A DNA stretch of 64,000 nt. Source: Erodium maritimum. Taxonomy: Eukaryota > Streptophyta > Magnoliopsida > Geraniales > Geraniaceae. The stretch is from positions 43,968,638 through 44,032,637 of the forward strand of contig OY997589.1 of assembly GCA_963921825.1 (NCBI GenBank), written 5' to 3'. A program made the position numbers and the translations under genes. This document shows positions 44,038-55,879 of this stretch, piece by piece (position 1 is the first letter of the stretch; every line of letters begins with the position of its first letter). The notes under the pieces were generated by a model. That model was not told where the DNA came from. It saw nothing but the letters and a program-made list of their open reading frames with translations, and ran no database searches.

Positions 44038-45211
44038 ATGGCACCGACTTACGTACCACGAGGCACCAGGAGACGGTCCGCTGGAGGCCGAGGACAGCCA
44101 CGGACCGCCAAGTCGGCAGGGGCATCGAGTGCCTAAGGGGAACAAGAGAGTTGAGACTACCCAGGCGGCAGCTCTGGAGGAGCTGACTCGCACTATTAAG
44201 GGATTGGCAGCAGCCTTTGCCCAGAGAGAGGCTACAGCTCCAACACCGGAGGCTGTGCCTGCTGCCACTACAGCCGCTACCGAGGGAACTAGTCAGGCCG
44301 ATAGCTATATAGCTCAGGCACTACGAGAATTCCGCAGATTGGGCACACCTGTCTTTTCAGGGGAGCCAGACCCCGAGGCAGCCGAGAGGTGGCTGGAGTG
44401 GATTACCCGCAACCTGGACACGTTAGGGGTATTGGGTGGTAGCCTGAGAATATCGTTCACAATATTCCATCTAGAAAGAGAGGCCTACCACTGGTGGCAG
44501 TGCGAGCAGGCGCGAGTGGGAGATGACTTTTCGTTGTTAGGACAGCGATTTCTGGAGCAGTACTTTCCACAGTCGGCACTGGATGACAGGAACCAGCAGT
44601 TCCTGGAGCTGCGTCAGGAGGGACTGACAGTGTCCGAGTACGAGGCGAGGTTCAACTCCTTGTCTCGATTTCCTCAAGAGATGGTACAGACTGAGGCACA
44701 CCGCTTCCGGCGTTTTGAGGGAGGGCTTTGCCCTACGAACGCAGATCGGGTCGTTGTTATGAGAACCCAGGTATACTCTGACCTGGTGGATCAGGCCTTG
44801 GTTGTGGAGCGACGCTTCCGTGAGACAGCCAGAGTTCGGGAGGTCAGGTCGAGACCTAGCGGCTCCCTGAGGCCGTTTGAGTCTCGTGATCCGAGGAGGC
44901 AGGGGACATCCGGATCGTTCCAGTCCCAGACACAGTCGATCGGGACGCGAAAGGTCGGGTCTGTGGCATCCGTAGGACTTGCTTTGTCCAGACGGGCATG
45001 TTACCAGTGTGGTCGGCCAGGACACTTCGCTGCAGGTGCCCCGACTGGTTTGGGGAGATGTCGGTTCCGCGACCACAGCAGTCGCAGACTGGGCAGTCAC
45101 CGCAGTTCCAGCAACGTCATGCACAGGCGCAGAGAGCATCGTGGCAGGCAGCGAGCGCGTCAGCGCCGAGGCAGAGAGCTGCGCAGCAGATGGCACTTCC
45201 ACCACGCCTGA
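44038..45211 (+). pseudogene. Gypsy-2 gag
   Basis: Start ATG at 44038 (MAPTYVPRGTRRR). A frameshift near 44130 moves to the frame with LREFRRLGTPVFSG, WLEWITRNLD, YHWWQCEQARVG, RFLEQYFPQS, FLELRQEGLTVSEYEARFNS and one knuckle CYQCGRPGHFAA. A second frameshift just there moves to the protease frame. One complete CCHC was not readable in a single frame. Confidence 0.88.
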
Positions 45212-45885
45212 GAGGCGGACCCCAGGCACAACAGGGTCAGGTGTATGCTGTCACCGACTCTCGAGCAGAGGGACGTCACTCCGGCCATGAGGCTACACAG
45301 GGTACGTGCTTGCTTTATAATTCATGGGCGTCCTTCTTGTTTGATACTGGAGCATCTCATTCTTTCATCTCTTCTTCTTTCGCTGGTATGTTGCGGTTGA
45401 GGGTAGAGTCTTTGAGTCAACCTTTATGTCTTGACACCCCTGTTACGGGAGAGTTAGTTTTGAGTGTCGTATGTCGTGCATGTGAGATTCGGGTGGCTGA
45501 TTGCCCTTTTTATGGTGATTTGCTTGTGTTGGACATGACATCATTTGACGTGATTTTGGGGATGGACTGGATGCTGAGGTATCGGGCGACAATCGACTGT
45601 TATCGTCGGCAGGTGACTGTAGTATTGGGCGACACGATCGTCAGTTGTGTCTTGGGCAGTAGGAGCGGAGTTCTCCTGTCAGCGTTGACCGTGGGAGATG
45701 AGACGGAGACCGTGCATAGTAGAGAGCTGCCGAGAGTGGTGTGCGAGTTCCCGGAGGTCTTTCCGGAGGAGTTATCGGGATTACCGCCTGCGCGAGAGGT
45801 GGAGTTTAGGATCGACTTGATCTTGGGTACGACGCCGATATCTATGGCCCGTATCGATTTGCACCAGCCGAGTTGGTCGAGCTAA
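44998..45885 (+). pseudogene. Gypsy-2 protease and RT linker
   Basis: The frame carries FLFDTGASHSFIS (active site), VILGMDWMLRYRATIDCYRR followed by Gln (CAG), and the linker [15 protein letters not shown]. It ends out of frame (…HQPSWSS) where the RT frame takes over at about 45850. Confidence 0.9.
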
Positions 45886-46783
45886 AGCGAAAACTAGAGG
45901 AGCTTCGGGAGAAGGGGTTTATCCGATCGAGTGCTTCGCCGTGGGGAGCACCCGCCCTCTTCGTGAAGAAGAAGGGGGGAGCGTTGAGGATGTGCATCGA
46001 TTACCGGAAGTTGAACCGGGTCACGGTGAAGAACCGTTACCCGATACCGAGGATCGATGACCTGTTCGATCAGCTGAGGGGAGCGAAGTGCTTCTCGAAG
46101 ATTGATCTGCGATCCGGGTATTATCAGTTGAGGGTTCGAGAGGAGGATGGTGCGAAGATCGCATTTTGGACTCGGTATGGGCATTACGAGTTCCTGGTGA
46201 TGCCGTTCAGGTTGACGAACACACCTGCAGCGTTCATGGACTTGATGAACGGCATCTTTCGACCCTACTTGGACCAGTTTGTCGTGGTGTTCGTAGACGA
46301 TATTCTGATTTATTCGCCGAGTGAGGAGGCGCATGAGGAGCATCTGAGGACAGTTTTGACATTGTTGCGCACACACCAGTTGTACAGCAACCTAAAGAAG
46401 TGTGAGTTCTGGCTCGCCGAGGTGAAGTTCCTCGGGCATGTTGTGTCCCGAGAGGGTATACTCGTCGATCCGGCGAAGATCGACGCGGTATCGAAGTGTG
46501 CACGACCCAAGAATGTCTTCGAGATCCGCAGGCTGGGTAGGGTACTATCGACGGTTCGTCCAGGACTTCTCCCGTCTGGCCGCGCCGATGACCGCCCTGA
46601 CACGCAAGGGAGCCAAGTTCGTGTGGACTGATGAGTGTGAGCACTCCTTTTCCGAGCTGAAGGCTCATTTGACTACCGCGCCCATGTTGAAAGTACCGGA
46701 ACGCGGGGTCGGTTATGATGTGTATTGTGATGCGTCCGGCGAAGGACTAGGGTGTGTTTTGATGCATTCCGGGAAGGTAGTTG
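45873..46783 (+). pseudogene. Gypsy-2 reverse transcriptase and RNase H start
   Basis: [45 protein letters not shown] and catalytic FVDDILIY are readable. A frameshift at about 46530 leads to [18 protein letters not shown] and the RNase H start [13 protein letters not shown]. The gene is cut at 46783 by the copia insertion. Confidence 0.9.
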
Positions 46784-48469
46784 TGTTGGGTCTCGAGGTA
46801 GGGTTGGAGATGAACCAACTCGCAGCGGAAAATCAATGAAAACCAAGAGACGATTAAAACCATGAAACAACTAACAAATAATGGATTCACAAGAGAAAAA
46901 TTCAGCACTAGTTCTTACCAAAACAAGAACACCGGGTAACGAATGATTGGATTGAGTCTCCAAGACGCCTACGTATCCACATGGGAATCAAAGCCACGTA
47001 GTTCTTCTCTTTGAGGACTCAAGAACACAAAAATGGAGGTGGGAGCTTGCCAAACCCGAAATTGCAAGGGAAGGGGGAGAGAAGTTGTGTTTCCTATTCT
47101 TGTCTTATGTTTGTTATGTTGAAAAAAGATGACTTAAACATAACAAAACCCATACTTGTCCAACTAAAGGCATGGGACAAGTATGGTGTCAAGTAAGGTG
47201 TAAATAGGACAGTATGGCAAGACAAGATTGGGTTAGGTGGTGAATCACCAACACCTTAATCCTTGTCTTGCTTGCTTAGTACTAATTAATCAAGACTTGA
47301 TTAATTAGTTACATGGGCCTTGGTTGCATGGGCCTTTCATGGACCTCGTGGAACATGGCCTGTGGCCATTTCCAACGAGGTCCCATGATTCGCTCATCGC
47401 CTCCAAGCCTTCCATACCGGAAATGTCCAACATTATCCGACGCGATCAATCCCAAGACTCCAAGCTTTGTCTCGATCCGTAAAGTCCTATTCACTTACGG
47501 GCACATGACCCAAAACCCAGTTTTGGTCATGTCCCGAGACAACTCCCTTTTGGCCATTCTCCATAAATGTGTCAATGAGTTTCATACTCCGGTGTGACCC
47601 TTAGGTTTATGCATGTCAATAGATCAACGTAAAATCCCATTTTACTTGATCCTATTTAAGTGGCAACTAACGAGACTTTAGTATTGCCTGACACTGCATA
47701 ACGAATCGACCATGTCGATTCTAACCTTTCCGTCGTCCCTGTCATTATCCTTTTATCTCCGATATCCTGATTGAGATAAGGCATAGAGCCGTCATCCTTA
47801 TTATTCTCAATCACTGTTCCTTGATATGTGAGATGACTGAATATATGATACCCAATATCATGTGCATGGCCATGCTATTCTTTCAGTCACTCTCGATCAA
47901 GCGGCCGAGAACCGATATCTTTCTCATACCTCAGTATGAGGGATAAATCCCTTAGCCGTCTTTCATGTCACTCATGTAGCCCGTCCCCAAGCCAATCCTG
48001 GCCGTTATGGAAGCCTTGTTACGGACAACGTTAGGCTCAGGTCAAACTCAGTTGTTGACTACATAGCGATCACAAAGACTCCTTGGTCTAAGGATACATA
48101 ACAAGCTACGACAATGAATATGTTCATGACTTGATCTATGAAACATATTCATGTCGGGTCGTCCAATATCATGTCCCACATGATATCTATGATCAGACTT
48201 CGGAATCCCATTCCAATGGCTAACAGAACGTATGCCATAAAGAGCTATCTTTCATACTAGTCGCTTCTAGTGAAGCTTTGTTGACTAGGGATCCATCGAG
48301 TGTGATCTATCTCTATCTATGGTTCTATTCGCATGGTGAGCATAGATCAGATCACACATCAATATATTACTCCAACACATAAGTAATATAAAGCCACTTT
48401 AATTTTATCGCTAATGATGATATATACATTTGGACATTTAGGATTGAACAACGGGCACTAAGACTAACA
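46784..48469 (-). mobile_element. 3' LTR of nested copia copy
   Basis: 1686 bp, plus strand tgttgggtctcgagg ... agactaaca; followed on the inner side by the polypurine tract. Confidence 0.95.
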
Positions 48470-48484
48470 ATCTCCCACTTGCCC
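48470..48484 (-). promoter_or_regulatory. Polypurine tract of nested copia copy
   Basis: Minus strand gggcaagtgggagat directly before TGTTAG of the LTR; primes plus-strand synthesis in this family. Confidence 0.8.
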
Positions 48485-49017
48485 TAGTTCCAATCTAAAC
48501 TCCAATATGTCCCCATCGACTTTACATGTCTAACATGTTTAGGCAGCGACACTGCCTTAGTCAAAGGGTTGGCTATGTTATCATCTGTTGCAATATAGGT
48601 TATCTTCACTTCACCTCAGTTCAGTATTTCTCTGATTAGGTGGATACGCCGTAGTACATGTTTGGATTTGTTATGCGATCTGGGCTTTTAGCTTGCGCAA
48701 TGGCCCTTGTGTTGTCGCAAAATGGATTCACCGGGCTGGATGTGTTTTTAATTACACCCAACCCTGCCGTGAATTTCCAAATCCACATAGCCTCCTTAGA
48801 TGCCTCTACAGCATCCATGTACTTGGCCTCTGATAGCTAAAGCTCTGCCATTCAACATAAACATATATCCTGACTGACTTCTAAAGTCATCTGGATTTGT
48901 CTTGGAAAACTAGCGTCTACTCATCCTTCGACGACTAGTTCAACATCATCTTTCCCTCGGGTTAGACTGATGTCTACTGGTACACCAAGGCTTACGAGAC
49001 GTCCGGTCTCATGCATG
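48485..49017 (-). pseudogene. Nested copia: RNase H end
   Basis: 48818-48636 encodes EASKEAMWIWKFTAGLGVIK and PVNPFCDNTRAIAQAKSPD. A further piece near the end gives NPLTKAVSLPKHVRHVKSMG, the usual copia C-terminus. Between them lie stops. Confidence 0.82.
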
Positions 49018-49599
49018 TCATGACATATATGATCGATCCTGCCCCCAGGCGCATATGATTCTCATCATCCTTTTCAGCTCATCAGGTGTCTTAGGACACT
49101 GAGTCTTGCTGAGATGAATCCCATGACTAGTGGGTAAGAGTCCTTTCTTTGAATAGAGCATTAAGAATCTACTCAATGCCTTGTTCACATAGGTTCCCTG
49201 ACTTAAATCCAAGACCCTCTTGGTGCGATCTCTACATATCTTAATCCTTAAGATATAAGAAGCATCGCCTAAGTCCTTTATTGAAAAACACTTCCTCAAC
49301 CAAGCTTTAGTCTCATGCAAGGTTGGGATGTCGTTTTCAATGAGAACCAAAAAGGTAATTTTGCTCCCACTAGCCTTCTTATAAATGCAAGATTCATCCT
49401 CGTTCTTGATTAAGCCAAATCCAATTACAGCTTCATCAAAACGAAGGATCCAACTCCGAGAAGTTCGTTTCAATCCATAAATGGATTTCAACGACTTATA
49501 AATCTTTCCCTTATTCTTCGGATCGTCAAAACCTTTTGGTCGAGACATACAAACGTACTCAGTCAAACTTCCATTTAGGAAAGCGGTTTTGACATCCAC
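49018..49599 (-). pseudogene. Nested copia: reverse transcriptase without catalytic box
   Basis: MDVKTAFLNGSLTEYVCM, SLKSIYGLKRTSRSW, then FLVLIENDIPTLHETK with YVDDILL missing at about 49342; KAWLRKCFSIKDLGDASYIL follows. The deletion matches both arms of the composite exactly, so it is inherited. Confidence 0.92.
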
Positions 49600-50598
49600 T
49601 TGCCATATCTCATAATTATGATACGTAGTTATGTCAAGAAGAATTTGGAACGATTTTGACCATAGCCACTAGGGAGAAGGTTTCCTCATAGTCAATCCAT
49701 TGGATCTGCCTATAACCTTTCGCCACCAGTTGAGCTTTGTAGGTCGGAGGGTTGCCGTCCATGTCCATCTTCACCTTGAAGATCCATTTGCATCCGATGG
49801 TCCTCCCACCATTGATGGGATCAACCTGTTCCCAGACTCGGTTGTCCGACATGGATTGCATTTCCTCCCTCATGGCTCCCATCCATAACTCAGAGTCGGG
49901 GCCATCCACGACTTCCTGAAAGGTGGTTGGATCATCGTGATCCACCATGACTTCATTTTCACCTCCGGATACCATATCTTGGAGGTGGAAGATTGATCCT
50001 TTCAAATCGCCTGGGACCTTCCAGAATTGTAACAGGAATTGGTTCTTACTCTACGACAATCTCTGGCTCCTTTCTACTGGGTTGTCAATTGGTTTAGACA
50101 GATCTGTACCATCCTGAATTTCTTCGAGATGCACAGTCCTCCCAATGACGTCTTTGGAAACAAAACTCCTTTTCCATAAAGACCCCACCCCAAGCGACGA
50201 ACACCATGTTCTCACTGGGATTGTAGAAGTAGTATCCCCTTGTTGCTTTGGGATACCACACGAAGGTGCATATCTCAGATCTTGGTTCGAACTTAGTCGA
50301 AATCAAATGTTTCACATAAGTCTCACAACCACAAATCTTTAGGAAGGACAAAGCGGGCATCATCCCGTACCATTTTTAAAATGGTGTCCCTTCCACACCC
50401 TTCGTCGAAGCCCGATTCACTATGAATGCGGTCGTCTCTAGAGCATAACCCTTGAAAGAGATTGGGAGATCAGTCCAACTAATCATGGAACGGACCATTG
50501 TCTAACAATGTCCGATTTCTCTGTTTGGCTACACCTTTCAACTACAGTGTCCCAAGAGGAGTCCATTCCAAAAGGATCCCATTCTCTTTTAGATGATC
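49600..50598 (-). pseudogene. Nested copia: RT N-terminus and integrase C-terminal region
   Basis: 50005-49634: WMGAMREEMQSMSDNRVW and GCKWIFKVKMDMDGNP, in a different frame from the RT core (indel near 49620). 50363-50094: KICGCETYVKH and YYFYNPSENMVFVAWG. Confidence 0.85.
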
Positions 50599-51340
50599 TC
50601 AAAACTCTGTGGTCAAGTATTTTCCACCTCGATCCAATCGAAGTGCCTTAATACCTTCGTCGAGCTGGTTTTCTACTTTAGTCTTAAACTCTTTGAATTT
50701 ATCAAAAGGTTCAGACTTATGTCTCACCGAATAGACATAACCATATTTACTGTAATCATCAGTAAATGTGATAAAGTAGCTAAAACCCCTCCTGACAAGT
50801 GAACTTATTGGTCTACACACATTCGAGTGTATCAGCCCCAATAATTCACCCACCCATTTCTTCGCGATCGATAAAGGACACTTTAGTCATTTTTCCCATC
50901 AAACAAACCTTGCACCTATCGATCGAATGGAACTCGAATGAACCTGAAAGCACGCACTTCTGAAGTGCTGATAGGCGCTTCTTGTTTATGCGCCCCAAAT
51001 GACAGTGCCATAACAGAGTTAGGTTTAAATCGTTCGATTTAGACCTCTTGGTATTAACGGAATATATAGAACTTGAGACATTGTTACCCATATCTAATAT
51101 GTACAATCCTCCAACCAAGTCAGTACTGGTATAAAACATATCATTGCATAGAACATTGAAAACTCCATTTCCAATATTAACATTATATCCTTCCTTGTCA
51201 AACACGGATACAGATATAATATTCCTACTAAAAGTAGGTATGCAATATACATTATACAATACTAAGACAATGCCACTTGGCAAAGCAAGACTCATGGATC
51301 CTACAACAGTTGCCACAACTCTGAGGTCCACTTCGTGCTT
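50599..51340 (-). pseudogene. Nested copia: gag-pre-integrase and integrase core start
   Basis: 51331-50846 encodes CIPTFSRNIISVSVFDKE, LLWHCHLGRINKKRLSALQK and CKVCLMGKMTKVSF; 50853-50599 continues LGLIHSNVCRPISS, FTDDYSKYGYVYSVRHK and LDRGGKYL. The first catalytic position again reads Asn (HSNVC), and the second reads LDRG where SDRG is usual. Confidence 0.88.
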
Positions 51341-51769
51341 TCAAACCTCTCCTACTTTCAGCCACCATATATTAGTGCATGTGTGAGATTCAGTCCTGGT
51401 ATCTAATACCCATGAATCTTTGGAAGTAGACAGATGTAGCTCTATAGAGTTAATACAGGATGAAGGCACGGTCCCACCGCCCTTCCTTAGATCATCCAGG
51501 TTTCCTGATGAAGGCGCAGTCCTACTGCCCTTCTTTAGATCATCCAGGCTATTTGATGAAGGCGCAGTCCCACTGCCCTTCTTCAGATCAGTCGTGAACT
51601 TCCTGTAATCCCGGTTCCAATGACTAGGTTGTTGGCAGTAGAAGCAGACATTCTCAGGTGTCTCATCTTTCCTGCCAAGTGCACATGGGCCCCGCCCTTG
51701 CCACTTCCAATTCCCTTGTTGACCATCAGAATATCCTTGGATCCCAGATCCCTGATATATTCTTCTCAA
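51341..51769 (-). pseudogene. Nested copia: zinc knuckle, 48-bp repeats, protease site
   Basis: Codons give CFYCQQPSHWNRDY (last Cys changed to Tyr), three 16-residue repeats of DLKKGSGTAPSS type, and SWVLDTRTESHTC where the DTG site has become DTR. All three features recur in the composite copy. Confidence 0.88.
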
Positions 51770-51959
51770 CAGTTAATGACACTTCGTGTAACTCTGATAT
51801 GGTCTTAGAGACAGCCTTTTCAATGACATATTCTTTGCGTTCAGACTTGAGGACTATCCTCAAAATTCTGTACTAGTCCAAATAGTTTGTCCCATTTAGC
51901 TTGACCCTGTCAAGAATGGTTTTTAATGACAAACTATTAATGTTCGCTGAATTTGGCAT
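51770..51959 (-). pseudogene. Nested copia: gag N-terminus, rest of gag deleted
   Basis: From ATG 51957-51959 the frame reads MPNSANINSLSLKTILDRVK, NGTNYLD, stop, then YRILRIVLKSERKEYVIEKA, the start of a UBN2-type copia Gag. About 15 codons after VIEKAVS it runs into the zinc-knuckle region, so most of Gag (normally well over 100 residues here) is missing. Confidence 0.78.
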
Positions 51960-53504
51960 TTGATCTACAACAGATAAAATTCAATCAGTAAACTGAATAA
52001 GTTTTATGAAGATCAAGCTTAAACACCAACAATCGATTCTAAACCTTTAGAATCTGAAACCAAGATCCTTGATTCACTTGATTAAGCTGAACTAATACTC
52101 AACACTTAATCGAGCTATGTAGGTAGAACTCCATCCAATCACATCCAATGTGACTCTTGGCTAGGGTATGTACTTATGTACACGGCTTACCCTATCTGTT
52201 ACCCTAGCTCAACCTCAGGCTGAGAATCGTAGTCGGGCCCACCAATTTTCAACTATGGCCCATCACTATGTAGGTGCTCCGCTAATGCGCATGACACCCA
52301 CATATGTCGTCCAAACCTACTACCCCGCTTTCCCATGGATGCTCCGCTAATGCGCACGACACCCATAGGACGGGGAGGTAGTAAGGTATTGATAATTGGA
52401 AGGTATCGGACATGACCCGTTTTTACTTGTCCGGTTGTGTTTAAAACTTTGACACATCCTAGATGTGATGAACACATCAACTACATTCCAAAATATAATG
52501 ATGCCTCAAATTACATCCAATGTAATTCTTCCTTCGAACCCGTCAACTACATCCAATGTAATGACGATTCTAAGGGCTCACACACAAGGATTAAAATTCC
52601 AATTTTATCTTTGCATGTGAGGTGATATGCTCGGTAAATAAAGTTAAGCATGCAATTCTAAAACACGTAGAATTAATTATGCATGAAATAAACCAAGCAT
52701 ATAGGGATAAATGTGCACATAATATCCCCCTAAACTAACTCCCACTAGCTTCTTGAGCTCCACCGACTCCAAGCCGATGCAAACACCCGAAAAGCCACCA
52801 AATGACCTTTCCGCCCTTTCTTCGTCTTGAGTAAAATATTACAATTTAATACACGACTCGCAGGTCGGGAATAAATAAATATTACAAACAAGTGGTTCGA
52901 CGACCACACCTTAAAAGAATAATTACACGCTAACTCTAACGGCTCGCAGGCCGTGAAAAGCGATAAATAATTAAATCGAGCTCGAGGCTATTATGTACAC
53001 CATACCAACATCACATCACACATCGTGTTATCAAACAATCATGTTATCAAACATCATGTGATTTTCCGGTTTTATTTAATAGCCAAGTTTCGAAAATTTG
53101 TGATGCTCGGTTTATCGAAACCGTTCAAAAATGAAACTTTTGAACATTTGATCTTCGAGTTCGTCATGACGGTTCCAAACTCGTCATAACTAACAAAACG
53201 GTTTAGCTTTGGCATATCAACCATCCAATGGTCATGCTTGGCCTAGCTCCGTCCAACGGAGCCCCGTTCGGTCCCGGTTTTGGATCCCCGAGAGTCCCGC
53301 TCCCGAGACCCGAAAAATCAAATTTTTTGGTCAAAATTTCCAGATTTAAAATAATTTTCAAAAATTCATTTTACATGCATTAAATCCATAAACAAGAATT
53401 TAAAACATGTTATCAAACAATTTAGCAAAACAACATGCCAAAAACGAAACTTTCAAGCAAAACCGAAACTTTAAACACCGTCTTGTGAATCCCGAAGGTA
53501 GCAC
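51960..53504 (-). other. Nested copia leader with internal repeats
   Basis: About 1.5 kb untranslated. Two direct repeats of tgctccgctaatgcgcaygac (52272 and 52340 regions), and several near-palindromic attacatccaatgtaat units at 52530-52565. No coding frame supported. Confidence 0.7.
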
Positions 53505-53516
53505 GGCTCTGATACA
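53505..53516 (-). promoter_or_regulatory. Primer-binding site of nested copia copy (one base changed)
   Basis: Minus strand TGTATCAGAGCC, compared with TGGTATCAGAGCC in the composite copy; a single substitution at the first paired bases. Confidence 0.8.
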
Positions 53517-53518
53517 AC

Positions 53519-55206
53519 TGTTGGGTCTCGAGGTAGGGTTGGAGATGAACCAACTCGCAGCGGAAAATCAATGAAAACCAAGAGACGATTAAAACCATGA
53601 AACAACTATCAAAGAATTGATTCACAAGAGAAAAATTCAGCACTAGTTCTTACCAAAACAAGAACACCGGGTAACGAATGATTGGATTGAGTCTCCAAGA
53701 CGCCTACGTATCCACATGGGAATCAAAGCCACGTAGTTCTTCTCTTTGAGGACTCAAGAACACAAAAATGGAGGTGGGAGCTTGCCAAACCCGAAATTGC
53801 AAGGGAAGGGGGAGAGAAGTTGTGTTTCCTATTCTTGTCTTATGTTTGTTATGTTGAAAAAATATGACTTAAACATAACAAAACCCATACTTGTCCAACT
53901 AAAGGCATGGGACAAGTATGGTGTCAAGTAAGGTGTAAATAGGACAAAGTATGGCAAGACAAGATTGGGTTAGGTGGTGAATTACCAACACCTTAATCCT
54001 TGTCTTGCTTGCTTAGTACTAATTAATCAAGACTTGATTAATTAGTTACATAGGCCTTGGTTGCATGGGCCTTTCATGGACCTCTTGGAACATGGCCTGT
54101 GGCCATTTCCAACGAGGTCCCGTGATTCGCTCATCGCCTCCAAGCCTTCCATACCGAAAATGTCCAACATTATCCGACGCGATCAATCCCAAGACTCCAA
54201 GATTTGTCTCGATCCGTCAAGTCCTAATAACTTACGGGCACATGACCCAAAACCCAGTTTTGGTCATGTCCCGAGACAACTCCCTTTTGGACATTCTCCA
54301 TAAATGTGTCAATGAGTTTCATACTCCGGTGTGACCCTTAGGTTTATGCATGTCAATAGATCAACGTAAAATCCCATTTTACTTGATCCTATTTAAGCGG
54401 CAACTAACGAGACTTTAGTATTGCCTGACACTGCATAACGAATCGACCCTGTCGATTCTAACTTTTCCGTCTTCCCTGTCATTATCCTTTTATCTCCGAT
54501 ATCCTGATTGAGATAAGGCATAGAGCCGTCATCCTTATTATTCTCAATCACTGTTCCTTGATATGTGAGATGACTGAATATATGATACCCAATATCATGT
54601 GCATGGCCATGCTATTCGTTCAGTCACTCTCGATCAAGCGGCCGAGAACCGATATCTTTCTCATACCTGAGTATGAGGGATAAATCCCTTAGCCGTCTTT
54701 CGTGTCACTCATGTAGCCCGTCCCCAAGCCAATCCTGGCCGTTATGGAAGCCTTGTTACGGACAACGTTAGGCTCAGGTCAAACTCAGTTGTTGACTACA
54801 TAGCGATCACAAAGACTCCTTGGTCTAAGGATACATAACAAGCTACGACAATGAATATGTTCATGACTTGATCTATGAAACATATTCATGTCGGGTCGTC
54901 CAATATCATGTCCCACATGATATCTATGATCAGACTCCGGAATCCCATTCCAATGGCTAACAGAACGTAAGCCATAAAGAGCCATCTTTCATACTAGTCG
55001 CTTCTAGTGAAGCTTTGTTGACTAGGGATCCATCGAGTGTGATCTATCTCTATCTATGGTTCTATTCGCATGGTTGGCATAGATCAGATCACACATCGAT
55101 ATATTACTCCAACACATAAGTAATATAAAGCCGGTTTAGTTTTATTGCTAACGATGATATATACATTTGGACATTTAGGATTGAACTACGGGCTCTAAGA
55201 CTAACA
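53519..55206 (-). mobile_element. 5' LTR of nested copia copy
   Basis: 1688 bp, plus strand tgttgggtctcgagg ... ctctaagactaaca. Confidence 0.95.
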
Positions 55207-55879
55207 AGTTGCATATGGCTCCAGACAGTTGAAGACAAATGAGCTCAACTACCCGACCCACGATCTAGATTTGGCAGCAGTTGTCTTTGCACTGAAGAGC
55301 TGGTGACACTACTTGTATGGAGAGCGATTCCTGGTGTTTTTGGATCACAAGAGTCTCAAGTACATCTTCTCACAGCGCGACTTGAACATGCGCCAGAGGC
55401 GATGGATGGAGCTACTGGAGGAGTACGACTTCGAGCTACTCTACCATCCGGGTAAGGCGAACATCATCGGCGATGCCCTGAGTAGGAAGTCGACTCACTG
55501 CCTAGCCGGGATATCAGTCCGGGAGTGGGATATGATGGAGGAGTTGAGCACGTTTCGGCTCGAGCTCGATGAGATCACCGATGGCGTGGCCATGTGTTCG
55601 TTGGTGGCGCAGCCCACACTAGTTGCCCGTGTGCTGGAGGCACAGGCCGGGGATGCCAAGACGGCAGAGATCCGGGAGAGGATTATCAGCGGTGTTGACA
55701 CCGAGGGCTGGGAGCAGGGTGCTGATCTCGGTCTGCGATACCGAGGAGGGATATTTGTGCCGCGTGGTTGCAGAGATGATGTGTTAAGAGAGTCATCACT
55801 CCCGTCTTGCTGTGCACCCGGGTGGCACCAAGATGTATCGAGATATCAGACGACAGTTCTGGTGGAGCGGGATGCATAG
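55207..55879 (+). pseudogene. Gypsy-2 RNase H end and start of integrase
   Basis: Continues directly from 46783 after removal of the copia element and one duplication. [27 protein letters not shown] then a [33 protein letters not shown], and up to a frameshift at about 55795 before the integrase zinc domain. Confidence 0.9.

Larger units (their letters stand above)
46784..55206 (-). mobile_element. Full-length copia family copy nested in gypsy-2 pol
   Basis: 8423 bp with agttg duplications (46779-46783, 55207-55211). LTRs 46784-48469 (1686 bp) and 53519-55206 (1688 bp). Orientation minus: the PBS is by the right LTR and the polypurine tract by the left one. Gag is largely deleted; pol is present but broken and lacks the RT catalytic box. 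It is the reference copy for the composite at 22241-32213 and the solo LTR at 5982. Confidence 0.95.
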
